64,000 nucleotides of DNA from Desertivirga brevis (GTDB lineage: Bacteria > Bacteroidota > Bacteroidia > Sphingobacteriales > Sphingobacteriaceae). The stretch lies in assembly GCF_017355835.1 (NCBI RefSeq), contig NZ_JAFEWF010000001.1:1116001-1180000 (forward strand). Reading direction: 5' to 3'. Shown piece by piece: positions 9,990 through 17,611 of this stretch (positions are counted from its first letter, which is position 1; each line of letters starts with the position of its first letter). A program made the position numbers and the translations under genes. The notes under the pieces are model-generated. The model saw only the letters and a list, made by a program, of their open reading frames with translations, was not told the origin of the DNA and made no database searches.

Positions 9990-10031
9990 TTAAAGCTTCT
10001 TGCGCAATTGCTTTAATTTTTGGTACTCCAT
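9990..10031 (-). other. Possible leader minicistron, 13 codons (MEYQKLKQLRKKL)
   Basis: An ATG at 10031 opens 13 codons ending in TAA, 34 nt before the SusC start. An unusually strong AAGGAGG lies 12 nt upstream (10046-10052), striking in a phylum that rarely uses Shine-Dalgarno sequences. It could be a translated leader, or simply part of a repeated DNA/RNA motif, since a sister 13-codon frame shares its core. Confidence 0.3.
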
Positions 10032-10066
10032 TTAATTTTCTCTCTCCTCCTTAATCTCCTGCCCTG

Positions 10067-10108
10067 CTAAGAATTTCTTACGTTTTGCTTGAATTTTTGC
10101 TTCTGCAT
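10067..10108 (-). other. Possible leader minicistron, 13 codons (MQKQKFKQNVRNS)
   Basis: ATG at 10108, TAG at 10067-10069. It aligns without gaps to the 13-codon frame at 9990-10031 (M..QK.KQ shared; 14 of 15 nt identical in the core). Its ATG lies in a 14-mer that is repeated at the regulator's own start codon. Whether it is translated is unknown. Confidence 0.25.
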
Positions 10109-10406
10109 AATTGGTACTATAAAATAGATTTAATTGGTTTCTTGATGATGATTTTCAAAGTCATATCATCATTCTTGATTGAATAACACAAATGTGGAGG
10201 GCTTTATTCTTAATTACTATTTCTTTAATAATTATTTAAAGAAATATCGCTTTTTTAAAACATAAACGCCTGATTATCACTTCACTGAAAAACAAACCAG
10301 GCCGAAAAATTTAAGGGCATTTTAGCTGAAAACTCAGCGTAAATAGAGGTAATTGATGCACCTGTCCGGTCATAAAGAATAAGAAATAGAGGTTGAACCC
10401 GAACAC

Positions 10407-10420
10407 CAACACAAGTGTTG
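10407..10420. promoter_or_regulatory. Short palindrome CAACAC-AA-GTGTTG downstream of the regulator
   Basis: 6-bp inverted arms with a 2-nt spacer, 61-74 nt after the regulator's stop codon. The loop is too small for an RNA hairpin, so a protein-binding site is more likely. No direct support beyond symmetry. Confidence 0.25.
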
Positions 10421-10480
10421 TAAACACAATTAAAGGATGAGGTTAATTTGATGCAATATTTATGGATGTAAAGATTTTTT

Positions 10481-12100
10481 TTAAGCAGATGCCTGCGTCT
10501 CCGCCCGGATCGACATTATCCGTTTCTCGAACTCCTCTCCGTGGATAAGCGCTTTTGCCTTCAAGCGCATTTTATAAACATAGATGGTTTTTTCTGAGTA
10601 CTCGAGGATATTAGCTATGGCAGCATTATCCTCAATCCCCATACGGATAAGGGCAAATATTCGTAGATCGGTAGTTAGAACTTCATTCTCCTTCGGCCAG
10701 ATCTGATCTTCTGGCTTGAACAAGGCATTAAATTCCTTCACAAAATTGGGAAATATCTTCAGGAACACATGATCAAAGGTATAGAACAGCGTCTCCCGCT
10801 CTTTTTTGATATTTATGCCATCTATAGTTATCTTAATATCTTCATATTTTTTCACAGACAGCTTCATATCTACAGATCGCTTGAGCTTCTCCAGCTTCGA
10901 GATGTACCCTGAAATTACGTTGAAGAAATAACCGATATATTCTTCCTTAATCCGTGTGCCTTCCAGTAACTTCTCATTTATCCTTTCAAGTTCCTTGTTG
11001 GTATCCTCAATAATGCGTTCCTTAGTCTGCAACTTCTTAAGTTGTTTATAGAGCATGATCGAGAATAGTATAATAATAATGGCGAGTAAAGAAATCGAAA
11101 AAAGATAAATCAGGAATTGCGTCTTTTCCCGCTCTGAATTGTTCAGTTTCTCGGCAGCTACAATTGGAAGCACAGTACTGATCTGCAATTGCCGCTGTCG
11201 TGCTCCATAGAACTCGGCGTCAGCCATTGCATGTCGGATGTAATTATAAGCGTTAACTATATCCCCTTCCTTATATAATATCTCCGACAGCCAAAAAAGG
11301 GCCACCGTCTCCTTTGTAGAAGAGCGAATATCGGCAATCGCTGCCTGGATTAGAAGATCAATTGCACGGTCTCCTTTTCTAGTGCTTGTATATAGATTGC
11401 TTAAAGTCGAAGAAGCAATAGCAAATTCGTGCTCTGAAAGGCCTTGCTTTTTCAACAGTTGATTCAGCTCTGTTTCTGCCTTGTTGTAATCCTTATTCTT
11501 AAAACTCTTATATGCTGTCCAATAAAGTTTATTGAAAGATCCGGTTTCACTAATGGTTATTGCCGAATCAATGTACTGGTTTGCTAGTTTATTGTATTGA
11601 GGAGAGTAATACCTGTCGTTAACATAGCTTGCCAGGTCGTAGTAAGCACGGGTGAGCATGGAGTAGTAATCTATTTTGGTGCTATCCGTTAAATATCCTA
11701 CCCTCACCTCCTTCACACTGTCGAACGTTTCCTTAAACATACCGGAAGACAAAAGGATAAAACCAAGCTTAACTTTCGTATCGTACTGCTTTGCCCGGTC
11801 TTTTAAAACTGAACTTAGCTTTCCCATCCGGTTTACGTAGGTATAAGCAGAGTCGAACTGATACGATTTATAAGCCTCAAAGATCATTGCGCATAACTTG
11901 TACTGCCTTAGCGCGTTCCCGGGAGCTGTTCTTTTCAGTTGCGCTTTTAATTCTTGAAGTGCGGCTTCCCTTTTAGCATCATAAACCTGCTTTTGACCAA
12001 GCTCTAAATTAAGCTCGCTTATAAGGCTATCTCTTTGGTCGAATGCATAAGAAAGACCGCGTGTTAATAGAAGAAAAAGGAAAACTAAAAATATCCTCAT
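10481..12100 (-). CDS. SusR-like membrane regulator (TPR, one TM segment, C-terminal HTH)
   Basis: Probable maltose/starch-responsive activator of the sus genes. About 539 aa from the ATG at 12100; an ATG at 12121 would add MPPLVPI ahead of the signal sequence and is less likely. Order: signal peptide (MRIFLVFLFLLLTRGLSYAF), alpha-helical TPR-like region facing the periplasm, one membrane span (about 331-356 counted from 12121; FLIYLFSISLLAIIIILFSIML), a coiled coil (QLKKLQTKERIIEDTNKELE) and a LuxR-like helix-turn-helix near the C-terminus (LRIFALIRMGIEDNAAIANIL...SEKTIYVYKMRLK). This matches the architecture of Bacteroides SusR and its DUF6377 relatives. The gene is directly upstream of SusC. 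The TAGTACCAATTATG repeat overlaps its start codon and recurs in the sus leader, which suggests shared control. Confidence 0.8.
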   Translation of the reverse strand: MRIFLVFLFLLLTRGLSYAFDQRDSLISELNLELGQKQVYDAKREAALQELKAQLKRTAPGNALRQYKLCAMIFEAYKSYQFDSAYTYVNRMGKLSSVLKDRAKQYDTKVKLGFILLSSGMFKETFDSVKEVRVGYLTDSTKIDYYSMLTRAYYDLASYVNDRYYSPQYNKLANQYIDSAITISETGSFNKLYWTAYKSFKNKDYNKAETELNQLLKKQGLSEHEFAIASSTLSNLYTSTRKGDRAIDLLIQAAIADIRSSTKETVALFWLSEILYKEGDIVNAYNYIRHAMADAEFYGARQRQLQISTVLPIVAAEKLNNSEREKTQFLIYLFSISLLAIIIILFSIMLYKQLKKLQTKERIIEDTNKELERINEKLLEGTRIKEEYIGYFFNVISGYISKLEKLKRSVDMKLSVKKYEDIKITIDGINIKKERETLFYTFDHVFLKIFPNFVKEFNALFKPEDQIWPKENEVLTTDLRIFALIRMGIEDNAAIANILEYSEKTIYVYKMRLKAKALIHGEEFEKRIMSIRAETQASA

Positions 12101-12111
12101 AATTGGTACTA
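12098..12111 (-). repeat. 14-bp repeat TAGTACCAATTATG, copy at the regulator start
   Basis: Identical to 10106-10119 in the sus leader. Three bases of this copy are the proposed start codon of the SusR-like gene. A shorter TTGGTACT core also occurs at 10020-10027 on the plus strand. Candidate operator or shared 5'-UTR element. Confidence 0.4.
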
Positions 12112-12246
12112 AAGGGGGCATAAAGCTATAACTATAACTTCAAACCAAAAAAAATATTGGAGATTCTTGCAATAAATACATACTTATAGTCTACCTAAAC
12201 AATTACCGGATTTTTAACTTAAATTAGGACATCTATTCGCTGAACC

Positions 12247-12981
12247 ATGCAGTTGACGCCCTTAAGAAGCAAGTCATTCAAAATCTACTATCTCTCGGAA
12301 AAAGCATTAACGCTCGAGTTTGGCAACGAGATCAATGAAGGCACTTCTCTCAAAATAAACCGCTTTCATTCCATTCTCAAAATTTTTCCATTTGAAGGTC
12401 TGCTCGCTGTTGTGCCGGCTTATACAACTTTAAGTATATTTTATGATCCTGTAACAGTTATAGGCAGCAAAAGCCTTTCCGGTTTAGACTGCTTTGAACG
12501 TATTTCTGATTATCTGGTAGAGATTGAAAGCAAGGATCAGGAAATTGAAACTCGAGAGGGAGAAATGATTTCGATCCCCGTTTACTATGGAGGTGAGCAA
12601 GGACCCGACCTTCAGGCGGTTGCGGAACATACAAAATTATCTCCTGAGGAAATTATAAGCCTTCATAGTTCTGCAGCGTACAGGGTATATATGATTGGAT
12701 TTACTCCTGGGTTTGCCTATTTGGGCGGCATGCCAGAACAACTAGCCACACCTCGTAAAACAACTCCCGCAAGAGCGGTGTCTGCGGGATCGGTTGGTAT
12801 TGCAGGCGTACAAACGGGCATCTACCCCTTAACTAGTCCGGGGGGCTGGCAGATCATAGGACAAACACCTTTAAAACTTTTTGACGCAAACCGGTCAAAT
12901 CCAACATTGGTAAAAGCCGGTGACACTGTAAAATTCAGTGCCGTTAGTTTAGAGGAATTTAACCACCTAAAGCAAAGCTAA
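12247..12981 (+). CDS. pxpB: 5-oxoprolinase subunit PxpB (KipI/allophanate-hydrolase subunit 1 family)
   Basis: Subunit of the ATP-dependent PxpABC 5-oxoprolinase, which opens 5-oxoproline (pyroglutamate) to glutamate in the cytoplasm. 244 aa, normal length. The KipI-type core is clear: YRVYMIGFTPGFAYLGGMPEQLATPRK (about 144-172), SAGSVGIAGVQTGIYPL and TSPGGWQIIGQTPLKLFD. Its stop codon (12979-12981) is immediately followed by the ATG of pxpC, and pxpA follows, so this is the standard three-gene operon. The gene is divergent from the SusR-like regulator, sharing a 125-146 bp gap. The old name KipI (kinase inhibitor) comes from Bacillus; the operon context supports the oxoprolinase role here. 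Confidence 0.93.
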   Translation: MQLTPLRSKSFKIYYLSEKALTLEFGNEINEGTSLKINRFHSILKIFPFEGLLAVVPAYTTLSIFYDPVTVIGSKSLSGLDCFERISDYLVEIESKDQEIETREGEMISIPVYYGGEQGPDLQAVAEHTKLSPEEIISLHSSAAYRVYMIGFTPGFAYLGGMPEQLATPRKTTPARAVSAGSVGIAGVQTGIYPLTSPGGWQIIGQTPLKLFDANRSNPTLVKAGDTVKFSAVSLEEFNHLKQS

Positions 12982-13971
12982 ATGCAATTAAAAATACTTA
13001 AACCTGGCTTATTAAGCACTATACAGGATCTCGGGCGGTTGCAACACCTGGCAGAAGCTGTGCCTGTATCTGGCGCTATGGACCAATTGTCTTGTCGAAT
13101 TGCCAACATAGTTTTAGGAAATGACGAAAATGCCCCGGTTATTGAATTTACCTACCATGGAGCCGAGCTATATGCAGAGACAGATCTGTTAATTTCCTTT
13201 TCAGGAGAGGGAGCGGTTTTACACGCAGAAGGAATAAACCTCCCTTCTGATCGCCCGATATTTTTACCCGCCACCACCCGTTTTTCGTTAGCCCCTGGTC
13301 AGGGCTGCCGTAGCTACCTCGCAGTAATTGGAGGATGGAACGTTCCTACCGTTTTAGGCAGTGCCAGTACTTACTTAACAGCAGAATTTGGAGGTCTGCA
13401 TGGGCGGAATTTGAAGGAGAATGATCTTATTGTCAGCTCAGAGCTCTTTACCCCTATAAACAGGAATATCTTGAATAGATATATTGCTGATAAAATCAAC
13501 TATCTTAATTGGAGTGCTTCCAAAAATAGTTTCCTTCCCACATGGAGAAAGGCAGTGAGGGTAATTCCAGGCAAAGAGTTTACGTGGTTTAGTGCAGAAT
13601 CGCTCCTTGGCTTCCTCTCCGAACCGTTTACAGTTAATGTTCGCAGTGACCGTATGGCCTATCAGCTGGAAGGCTCTCCTATCACGCGGAATAAACCCGA
13701 GGAACTTATTTCAACAGCTGTAGCTCCTGGAACTATCCAGGTGACCGGAGATGGGAAACTGATGCTATTAATGGCCGATTGTCAGACAACAGGCGGTTAC
13801 CCCAGAATTGCTCAGGTTGCATCAGTTGATCTGGCTATTTGCGCCCAACTCAAACCAGGGGATGAAGTTTTCTTTGAAGATATTAGCCGTAAGGAAGCAG
13901 AAAAACTATATCTTAAACAGGAACAAAACTTCAAGGAACTTAAAGCTTCTATTGCCAATAAGTTTGCATGA
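12982..13971 (+). CDS. pxpC: 5-oxoprolinase subunit PxpC (KipA/biotin-dependent carboxyltransferase-like)
   Basis: Partner of PxpB in the 5-oxoprolinase complex. 329 aa, normal length. Recognised by the start LKILKPGLLSTIQDLGR, by PVSGAMDQLSCRIANIVLGN (about 33-52), and by RVIPGKEFTWF and SDRMAYQLEGSPI in the second half, ending with VTGDGKLMLLMADCQTTGGYPRIAQV. These are hallmarks of the allophanate hydrolase subunit 2 family. The ATG directly abuts the pxpB stop, which suggests translational coupling. pxpA starts 71 nt later. Confidence 0.93.
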   Translation: MQLKILKPGLLSTIQDLGRLQHLAEAVPVSGAMDQLSCRIANIVLGNDENAPVIEFTYHGAELYAETDLLISFSGEGAVLHAEGINLPSDRPIFLPATTRFSLAPGQGCRSYLAVIGGWNVPTVLGSASTYLTAEFGGLHGRNLKENDLIVSSELFTPINRNILNRYIADKINYLNWSASKNSFLPTWRKAVRVIPGKEFTWFSAESLLGFLSEPFTVNVRSDRMAYQLEGSPITRNKPEELISTAVAPGTIQVTGDGKLMLLMADCQTTGGYPRIAQVASVDLAICAQLKPGDEVFFEDISRKEAEKLYLKQEQNFKELKASIANKFA

Positions 13972-14042
13972 TGATACCAGCAGTCGAAATATTGCTGTAA
14001 TTCGTAATTTCGTATTGAGTATTTAATTCGTAGCTGCTTCTT

Positions 14043-14798
14043 ATGATCATTGACATTAATTGCGATTTAGGTGAAGGATTCGGGAACTATCCGATGCCTA
14101 ACGACACCATCCTTTTCGACTATATCAGCTCTGCTAATATTGCTTGCGGTTTCCATGCGGGAGACCCAGCAGTAATGGAGCGATCAGTAAGACTGGCGCA
14201 TGAAAAAGGAGTAGCAATAGGCGCACATCCGGGATTAGCGGATTTGCAGGGATTCGGAAGACGTGAAATGAGGATCAGTGCTAAAGAGGCCTACCAGATT
14301 ACAATTTATCAGATTGGTGCTTTATACGGATTTGTAAAGGCTGCAGGGGCAAAACTTAGTCATGTTAAGCCACACGGAGCATTATATAACATGGCGGCCA
14401 ATGATAAACAATTGGCTGAAGCACTTGCTCAAGCTGTTTACGATTTCGACCCCCACCTTACTTTTTATGCCCTTTCGGGCAGCGAAATGATAACAGCAGC
14501 TTCAAGACTGGGATTAAAAACCGCATCAGAAGTATTTGCCGATCGTACTTACCAAAACGATGGAACACTTACTCCTCGCAGTCACAAAAACGCTCTCATT
14601 CACAACCAGGAACAATCCATCAATCAGGTATTAAGGATGATAAATCAGCAGGAAGTTGAATCTGCCGAGGGAAAAGTTGTTAAATTAAAGGCTGATACCA
14701 TTTGTATCCACGGAGACGGGCCTAAAGCTGTTGAGTTTGCTAAATTAATTCATGAAAGACTGGTAAATACCGGGATAGAGATCAAGCCAACCACTTAG
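14043..14798 (+). CDS. pxpA: 5-oxoprolinase subunit PxpA (LamB/YcsF family)
   Basis: Third subunit of the PxpABC 5-oxoprolinase; recycles pyroglutamate formed from glutamine, glutathione or protein N-termini. 251 aa, as usual for LamB/YcsF proteins. Conserved motifs: [12 protein letters not shown] at residues 3-14, [16 protein letters not shown] near 30-45, [20 protein letters not shown] near 55-75 and [12 protein letters not shown] near 107-118; the His and Asp residues form the active pocket. It is the last gene of the operon; the next gene is convergent, 41 nt away. Confidence 0.94.
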   Translation: MIIDINCDLGEGFGNYPMPNDTILFDYISSANIACGFHAGDPAVMERSVRLAHEKGVAIGAHPGLADLQGFGRREMRISAKEAYQITIYQIGALYGFVKAAGAKLSHVKPHGALYNMAANDKQLAEALAQAVYDFDPHLTFYALSGSEMITAASRLGLKTASEVFADRTYQNDGTLTPRSHKNALIHNQEQSINQVLRMINQQEVESAEGKVVKLKADTICIHGDGPKAVEFAKLIHERLVNTGIEIKPTT

Positions 14799-14839
14799 TT
14801 ATATTTCTGCATGAAGCCTATTGTGTTGAAATACATTAA

Positions 14840-15565
14840 TTAGGGAGCAGTCGTAGATCTATTCGCTGTGAATTCCTTATAACTTCTTTTGATATAATCG
14901 AAAAGGTCGAAGTCGTTCCAGCCCCTTACGAGTTCGGCAGAAGGCCAATAACGCTTTTTAAATTCCTCGAGCTCTTCATCCTTTATATTTACAGTCTTCC
15001 TTATATTGGCATCATTAAACCTCGCCGAAATGTCATAGTACTCAAGTTCAGCCTTCGCATACTTGTTAAACCGTCGCGCGCGTTTGCCGTCTTTGCTCAA
15101 CAGCTCGTGGAAAAATGTTAGAGGACTTCCTCCGAAAGGTAATAATAATCCAAGGGGAGGCTTTCCCCCGTAATAGATCCCCTTCTTTCTAAATTCCTCT
15201 TCTACCTCTTTTAAATTTTGTCTCGGTGTGGTCGCTGTTACCTTAACCTCGGCCAGAAGGTTTGTTCCGGTAAGGTATACAAGAATATCTTTGAAATTTC
15301 GAACCGGCACTTTCTGTCCGGTATATCCTTCTGCCTCAATGATTAATGTATCACCAACAGAGGCCATAATTGAAAAAAGGCCGAAATGATCAGAAGAAAC
15401 AGATATGCGCTTATTTTCATTATAAACAGTTGCATTATAAACCCGGGTAGAGGTTCCTTTTCGAAACACCACTCCGATTACAGGTTTTGATACTTGGGCA
15501 ACTGTAGCCGATGCAAGCAACAAAAAGCACCACAAGACACAGAACTGTTTCTTAACTTCTTTCAT
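14840..15565 (-). CDS. Exported protein with carboxypeptidase-D-regulatory-like domain
   Basis: Function unknown. 241 aa with a signal peptide (MKEVKKQFCVLWCFLLLASATVA). Residues 28-110 form a transthyretin-like CarbopepD_reg fold (PVIGVVFRKGTSTRVYNATVYNENKR, then SVGDTLIIEAEGYTGQKV and FKDILVYL), the domain also found at the start of SusC proteins. The rest (about 115-235) is charged and helical, with no recognised motif. Such stand-alone proteins are common in the cell envelope of Bacteroidota. It is convergent with pxpA and lies downstream of chrA with a hairpin between. Confidence 0.75.
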   Translation of the reverse strand: MKEVKKQFCVLWCFLLLASATVAQVSKPVIGVVFRKGTSTRVYNATVYNENKRISVSSDHFGLFSIMASVGDTLIIEAEGYTGQKVPVRNFKDILVYLTGTNLLAEVKVTATTPRQNLKEVEEEFRKKGIYYGGKPPLGLLLPFGGSPLTFFHELLSKDGKRARRFNKYAKAELEYYDISARFNDANIRKTVNIKDEELEEFKKRYWPSAELVRGWNDFDLFDYIKRSYKEFTANRSTTAP

Positions 15566-15660
15566 TAAATAAACTTAATAATTGATTTCATAGTCATTTG
15601 ATCTTTAACAGATTTTAACTGACAGTTTGCTTGTTTTTAAGAGGACAGAAAGAACCTCCA

Positions 15661-15707
15661 TAAAACTTTCATCCTACGTTTGTGAGCTTTTGCTCATGGA
15701 AGTTTTA
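15661..15707 (-). terminator. Hairpin downstream of chrA
   Basis: TAAAACTTTCAT (15661-15672) pairs with ATGGAAGTTTTA (15696-15707), 11 of 12 bp, and encloses a small GAGC/GCTC stem (15684-15695). It lies 16 nt past the chrA stop codon. The single mismatch is a wobble only on the plus strand, so direction is unclear. Confidence 0.4.
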
Positions 15708-15722
15708 ACGGTTTACCCTTAG

Positions 15723-16853
15723 TTAATTAAAAAAAAGCAGTAGTCTTCCTATTATCGAACCTCCCATCACTATAAAAGCAGTATTTAGCTTAGGAAAAAG
15801 AAGGTTCACTACAAAGCTAAGGAAAACAATGACTATCGTTCGCCAATCTACCAGAGACGCTTTGCCCATCTCTATGCAGACAGCAAGAATTAATCCTATG
15901 GAAGCCACGTTCACCGCATCTAAAAATCCGGACATTAGTTTAGAACGTCGCAATTTAGGTATTAGAGGATTTAATAAGCTCACAAAGAAAAAAGAAGGAA
16001 GAAAAATACCTATAGTCGCCGCAACAGCTCCCCCAATACCTCCTACTTGCCATCCAATGAATGTAGCAGAAGAGAACACAGGTCCGGGAGTAAACTGTCC
16101 CACAGCTATTGCATCGACCAGGGTTTGGTGACTTATCAGTCCTCTCTTCACCAACTCGGCATCAAGGAAAGCAAAAAGTACATAACCACTACCATAAAGG
16201 ATAGCTCCTATTTTCAGAAATATCAGGAGGAGTTTATAGTTACTGAAGGTGTCAGAGGAAACCGGCTTTATGGCAGGCAGCCATAGAAGAGGAACGAAGG
16301 AAATTGCCTTCTTTTCTTTATACAGATTTAGCAATATACCCAAGGCTCCTGCGCCGAATAACACATATATTTCATTTAGTCCCGCTAGAGCAAGGCAAGC
16401 TGCTAAAACTCCTATAACCCCCGCTTCTACTGTTTTTATAGCTTTCCTACTTAGCGAAAACATCAATGAAACGATAACAGCAAGGACAGCAGGCTTAATC
16501 CCGTAAACAAATCCAGCTACCTGAGGCAAAGTGCCATACTCTTTGTAGAGATGTGCAAGAATACCTGTTATGAATACGGCAGGCAGAATAAAACAAAGTC
16601 CCGCCGCTACCAGACCTTTCCAACCCGCCCTGGCATTACCGATATGCATAGTCATCTCAGTCGAATTGGGACCCGGAATTAGATTTGTTGCTCCAAGCAG
16701 GTCGAGAAAATGCTCTTCCGTCATCCAGGCCTTCTTCTTAACCACCTCCCACTCCATCATCGCAATATGAGCAGCAGGACCACCAAAAGCTGTAAACCCC
16801 AGTCTTAGGAATAGAAATATTACTTCTTTCAGGTTTGTAGTAAACGTTTTCAA
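15723..16853 (-). CDS. chrA: Chromate transporter ChrA, two-domain form
   Basis: Inner-membrane CHR-family transporter, expected to export chromate by antiport. 376 aa, usual for the long bidomain form: two homologous CHR halves, the first starting FLFLRLGFTAFGGPAAHIAMME (about 13-34) and the second LLIFLKIGAILYGSGYVLFAFLDAELV (about 208-235). The first half carries NLIPGPNSTEMTMHIG and the second the matching VGQFTPGPVFSSATFIGW, the conserved PGP motifs of both halves. About ten hydrophobic segments are visible. No chrB-type regulator is adjacent; function beyond the family is not shown by context. Confidence 0.9.
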   Translation of the reverse strand: MKTFTTNLKEVIFLFLRLGFTAFGGPAAHIAMMEWEVVKKKAWMTEEHFLDLLGATNLIPGPNSTEMTMHIGNARAGWKGLVAAGLCFILPAVFITGILAHLYKEYGTLPQVAGFVYGIKPAVLAVIVSLMFSLSRKAIKTVEAGVIGVLAACLALAGLNEIYVLFGAGALGILLNLYKEKKAISFVPLLWLPAIKPVSSDTFSNYKLLLIFLKIGAILYGSGYVLFAFLDAELVKRGLISHQTLVDAIAVGQFTPGPVFSSATFIGWQVGGIGGAVAATIGIFLPSFFFVSLLNPLIPKLRRSKLMSGFLDAVNVASIGLILAVCIEMGKASLVDWRTIVIVFLSFVVNLLFPKLNTAFIVMGGSIIGRLLLFFN

Positions 16854-16942
16854 TGAATCTTTATCAATAAAGCGTTATCAAGTCTATAAATGAGGTTTTA
16901 ATAAACCCAACCAAAATAGAAATATTACGTTAAGCCTTTGTT

Positions 16943-17611
16943 ATGCTGATTAAATATCTATTTGTACTTATGGCTACAGCAAACTTAACTGTCAGGGCAT
17001 CAGAATTACCGCCGAACCTGACGAAATTTGGTAAAAACAAATGTATTCCGAAGGTTATCGAAAGACCGGTTTTAATAGCACTCTCTTATTATCCTGAATT
17101 GGAGGACACACATATCAAGTTTGTTTTCAAAAAACGCATTAATGGATCGGTAATGCAAGCTCAACCACTTCCCATTTCTATTATAAAGAGAAGGGAAAAC
17201 AGGGAATACCAAATTAATATAAGTTCGATGTTGAAGCTTGTCTCTTCAGCTACACCTATCCATCAGCTTCCCGATAATATAATGATTGGTTGGATTGGCC
17301 ATGAACTGGGACATATTATGGACTATGAACAGAGAAGTAAGTTTGGATTGATAAAATTCGGGATAGGATACTTGCTCTCTTCCGGCTATCGTAGACAGGG
17401 AGAAACAAATGCAGATACTTATGCTGTAAATCATGGACTTGCCGATTATATCATTGCTACTAAACGCTTTATACTCGAGCATGCGGAATTACCAAAAGAA
17501 TATAAAGAGAAAATCGCCAGGCTTTACCTCTCCCCTGACGATATTGTAGAACAGGTAAGGAAACTGGAAGAGAAAAAAGTTACAGAACAGAAAAAAGCCT
17601 TACACCAGTGA
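16943..17611 (+). CDS. Exported putative zinc metallopeptidase (HELGH motif)
   Basis: I do not recognise a named family. 222 aa, with a hydrophobic N-terminus (MLIKYLFVLMATANLTVRA) that should be a signal peptide. IGHELGHIMDYEQRS gives the zinc-binding H120-E121-x-x-H124, and GETNADTYAVNHG (about 153-165) is a good third-ligand segment (E154 or D158), as in many M48/DUF-type gluzincins. So a small periplasmic or secreted zinc peptidase is likely. The C-terminus is a charged helix. Its last 12 nt overlap, tail to tail, the end of the GH3-family gene on the other strand. Confidence 0.65.
   Translation: MLIKYLFVLMATANLTVRASELPPNLTKFGKNKCIPKVIERPVLIALSYYPELEDTHIKFVFKKRINGSVMQAQPLPISIIKRRENREYQINISSMLKLVSSATPIHQLPDNIMIGWIGHELGHIMDYEQRSKFGLIKFGIGYLLSSGYRRQGETNADTYAVNHGLADYIIATKRFILEHAELPKEYKEKIARLYLSPDDIVEQVRKLEEKKVTEQKKALHQ

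Larger units (their letters stand above)
9956..10480 (-). promoter_or_regulatory. sus operon leader/promoter region with repeated motifs
   Basis: 525 bp without a long gene, between the SusR-like gene and SusC. On the minus strand it holds three near-identical 15-mers: CAAAAATTCAAGCAA (10099-10085), CAAAAATTAAAGCAA (10022-10008) and CAAAAATTCAACCAA (9976-9962). It also has a 14-mer TAGTACCAATTATG (10119-10106) that recurs exactly at the start codon of the regulator (12111-12098), and two 13-codon minicistrons. I could not find a convincing -33/-7 pair; the promoter is probably in the AT-rich part around 10120-10300. Confidence 0.5.

Noticed and set aside
12101..12121. Upstream ATG of the SusR-like gene
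   Set aside because: It would put MPPLVPI before a clean signal peptide that starts with MRIFLVF at 12100.
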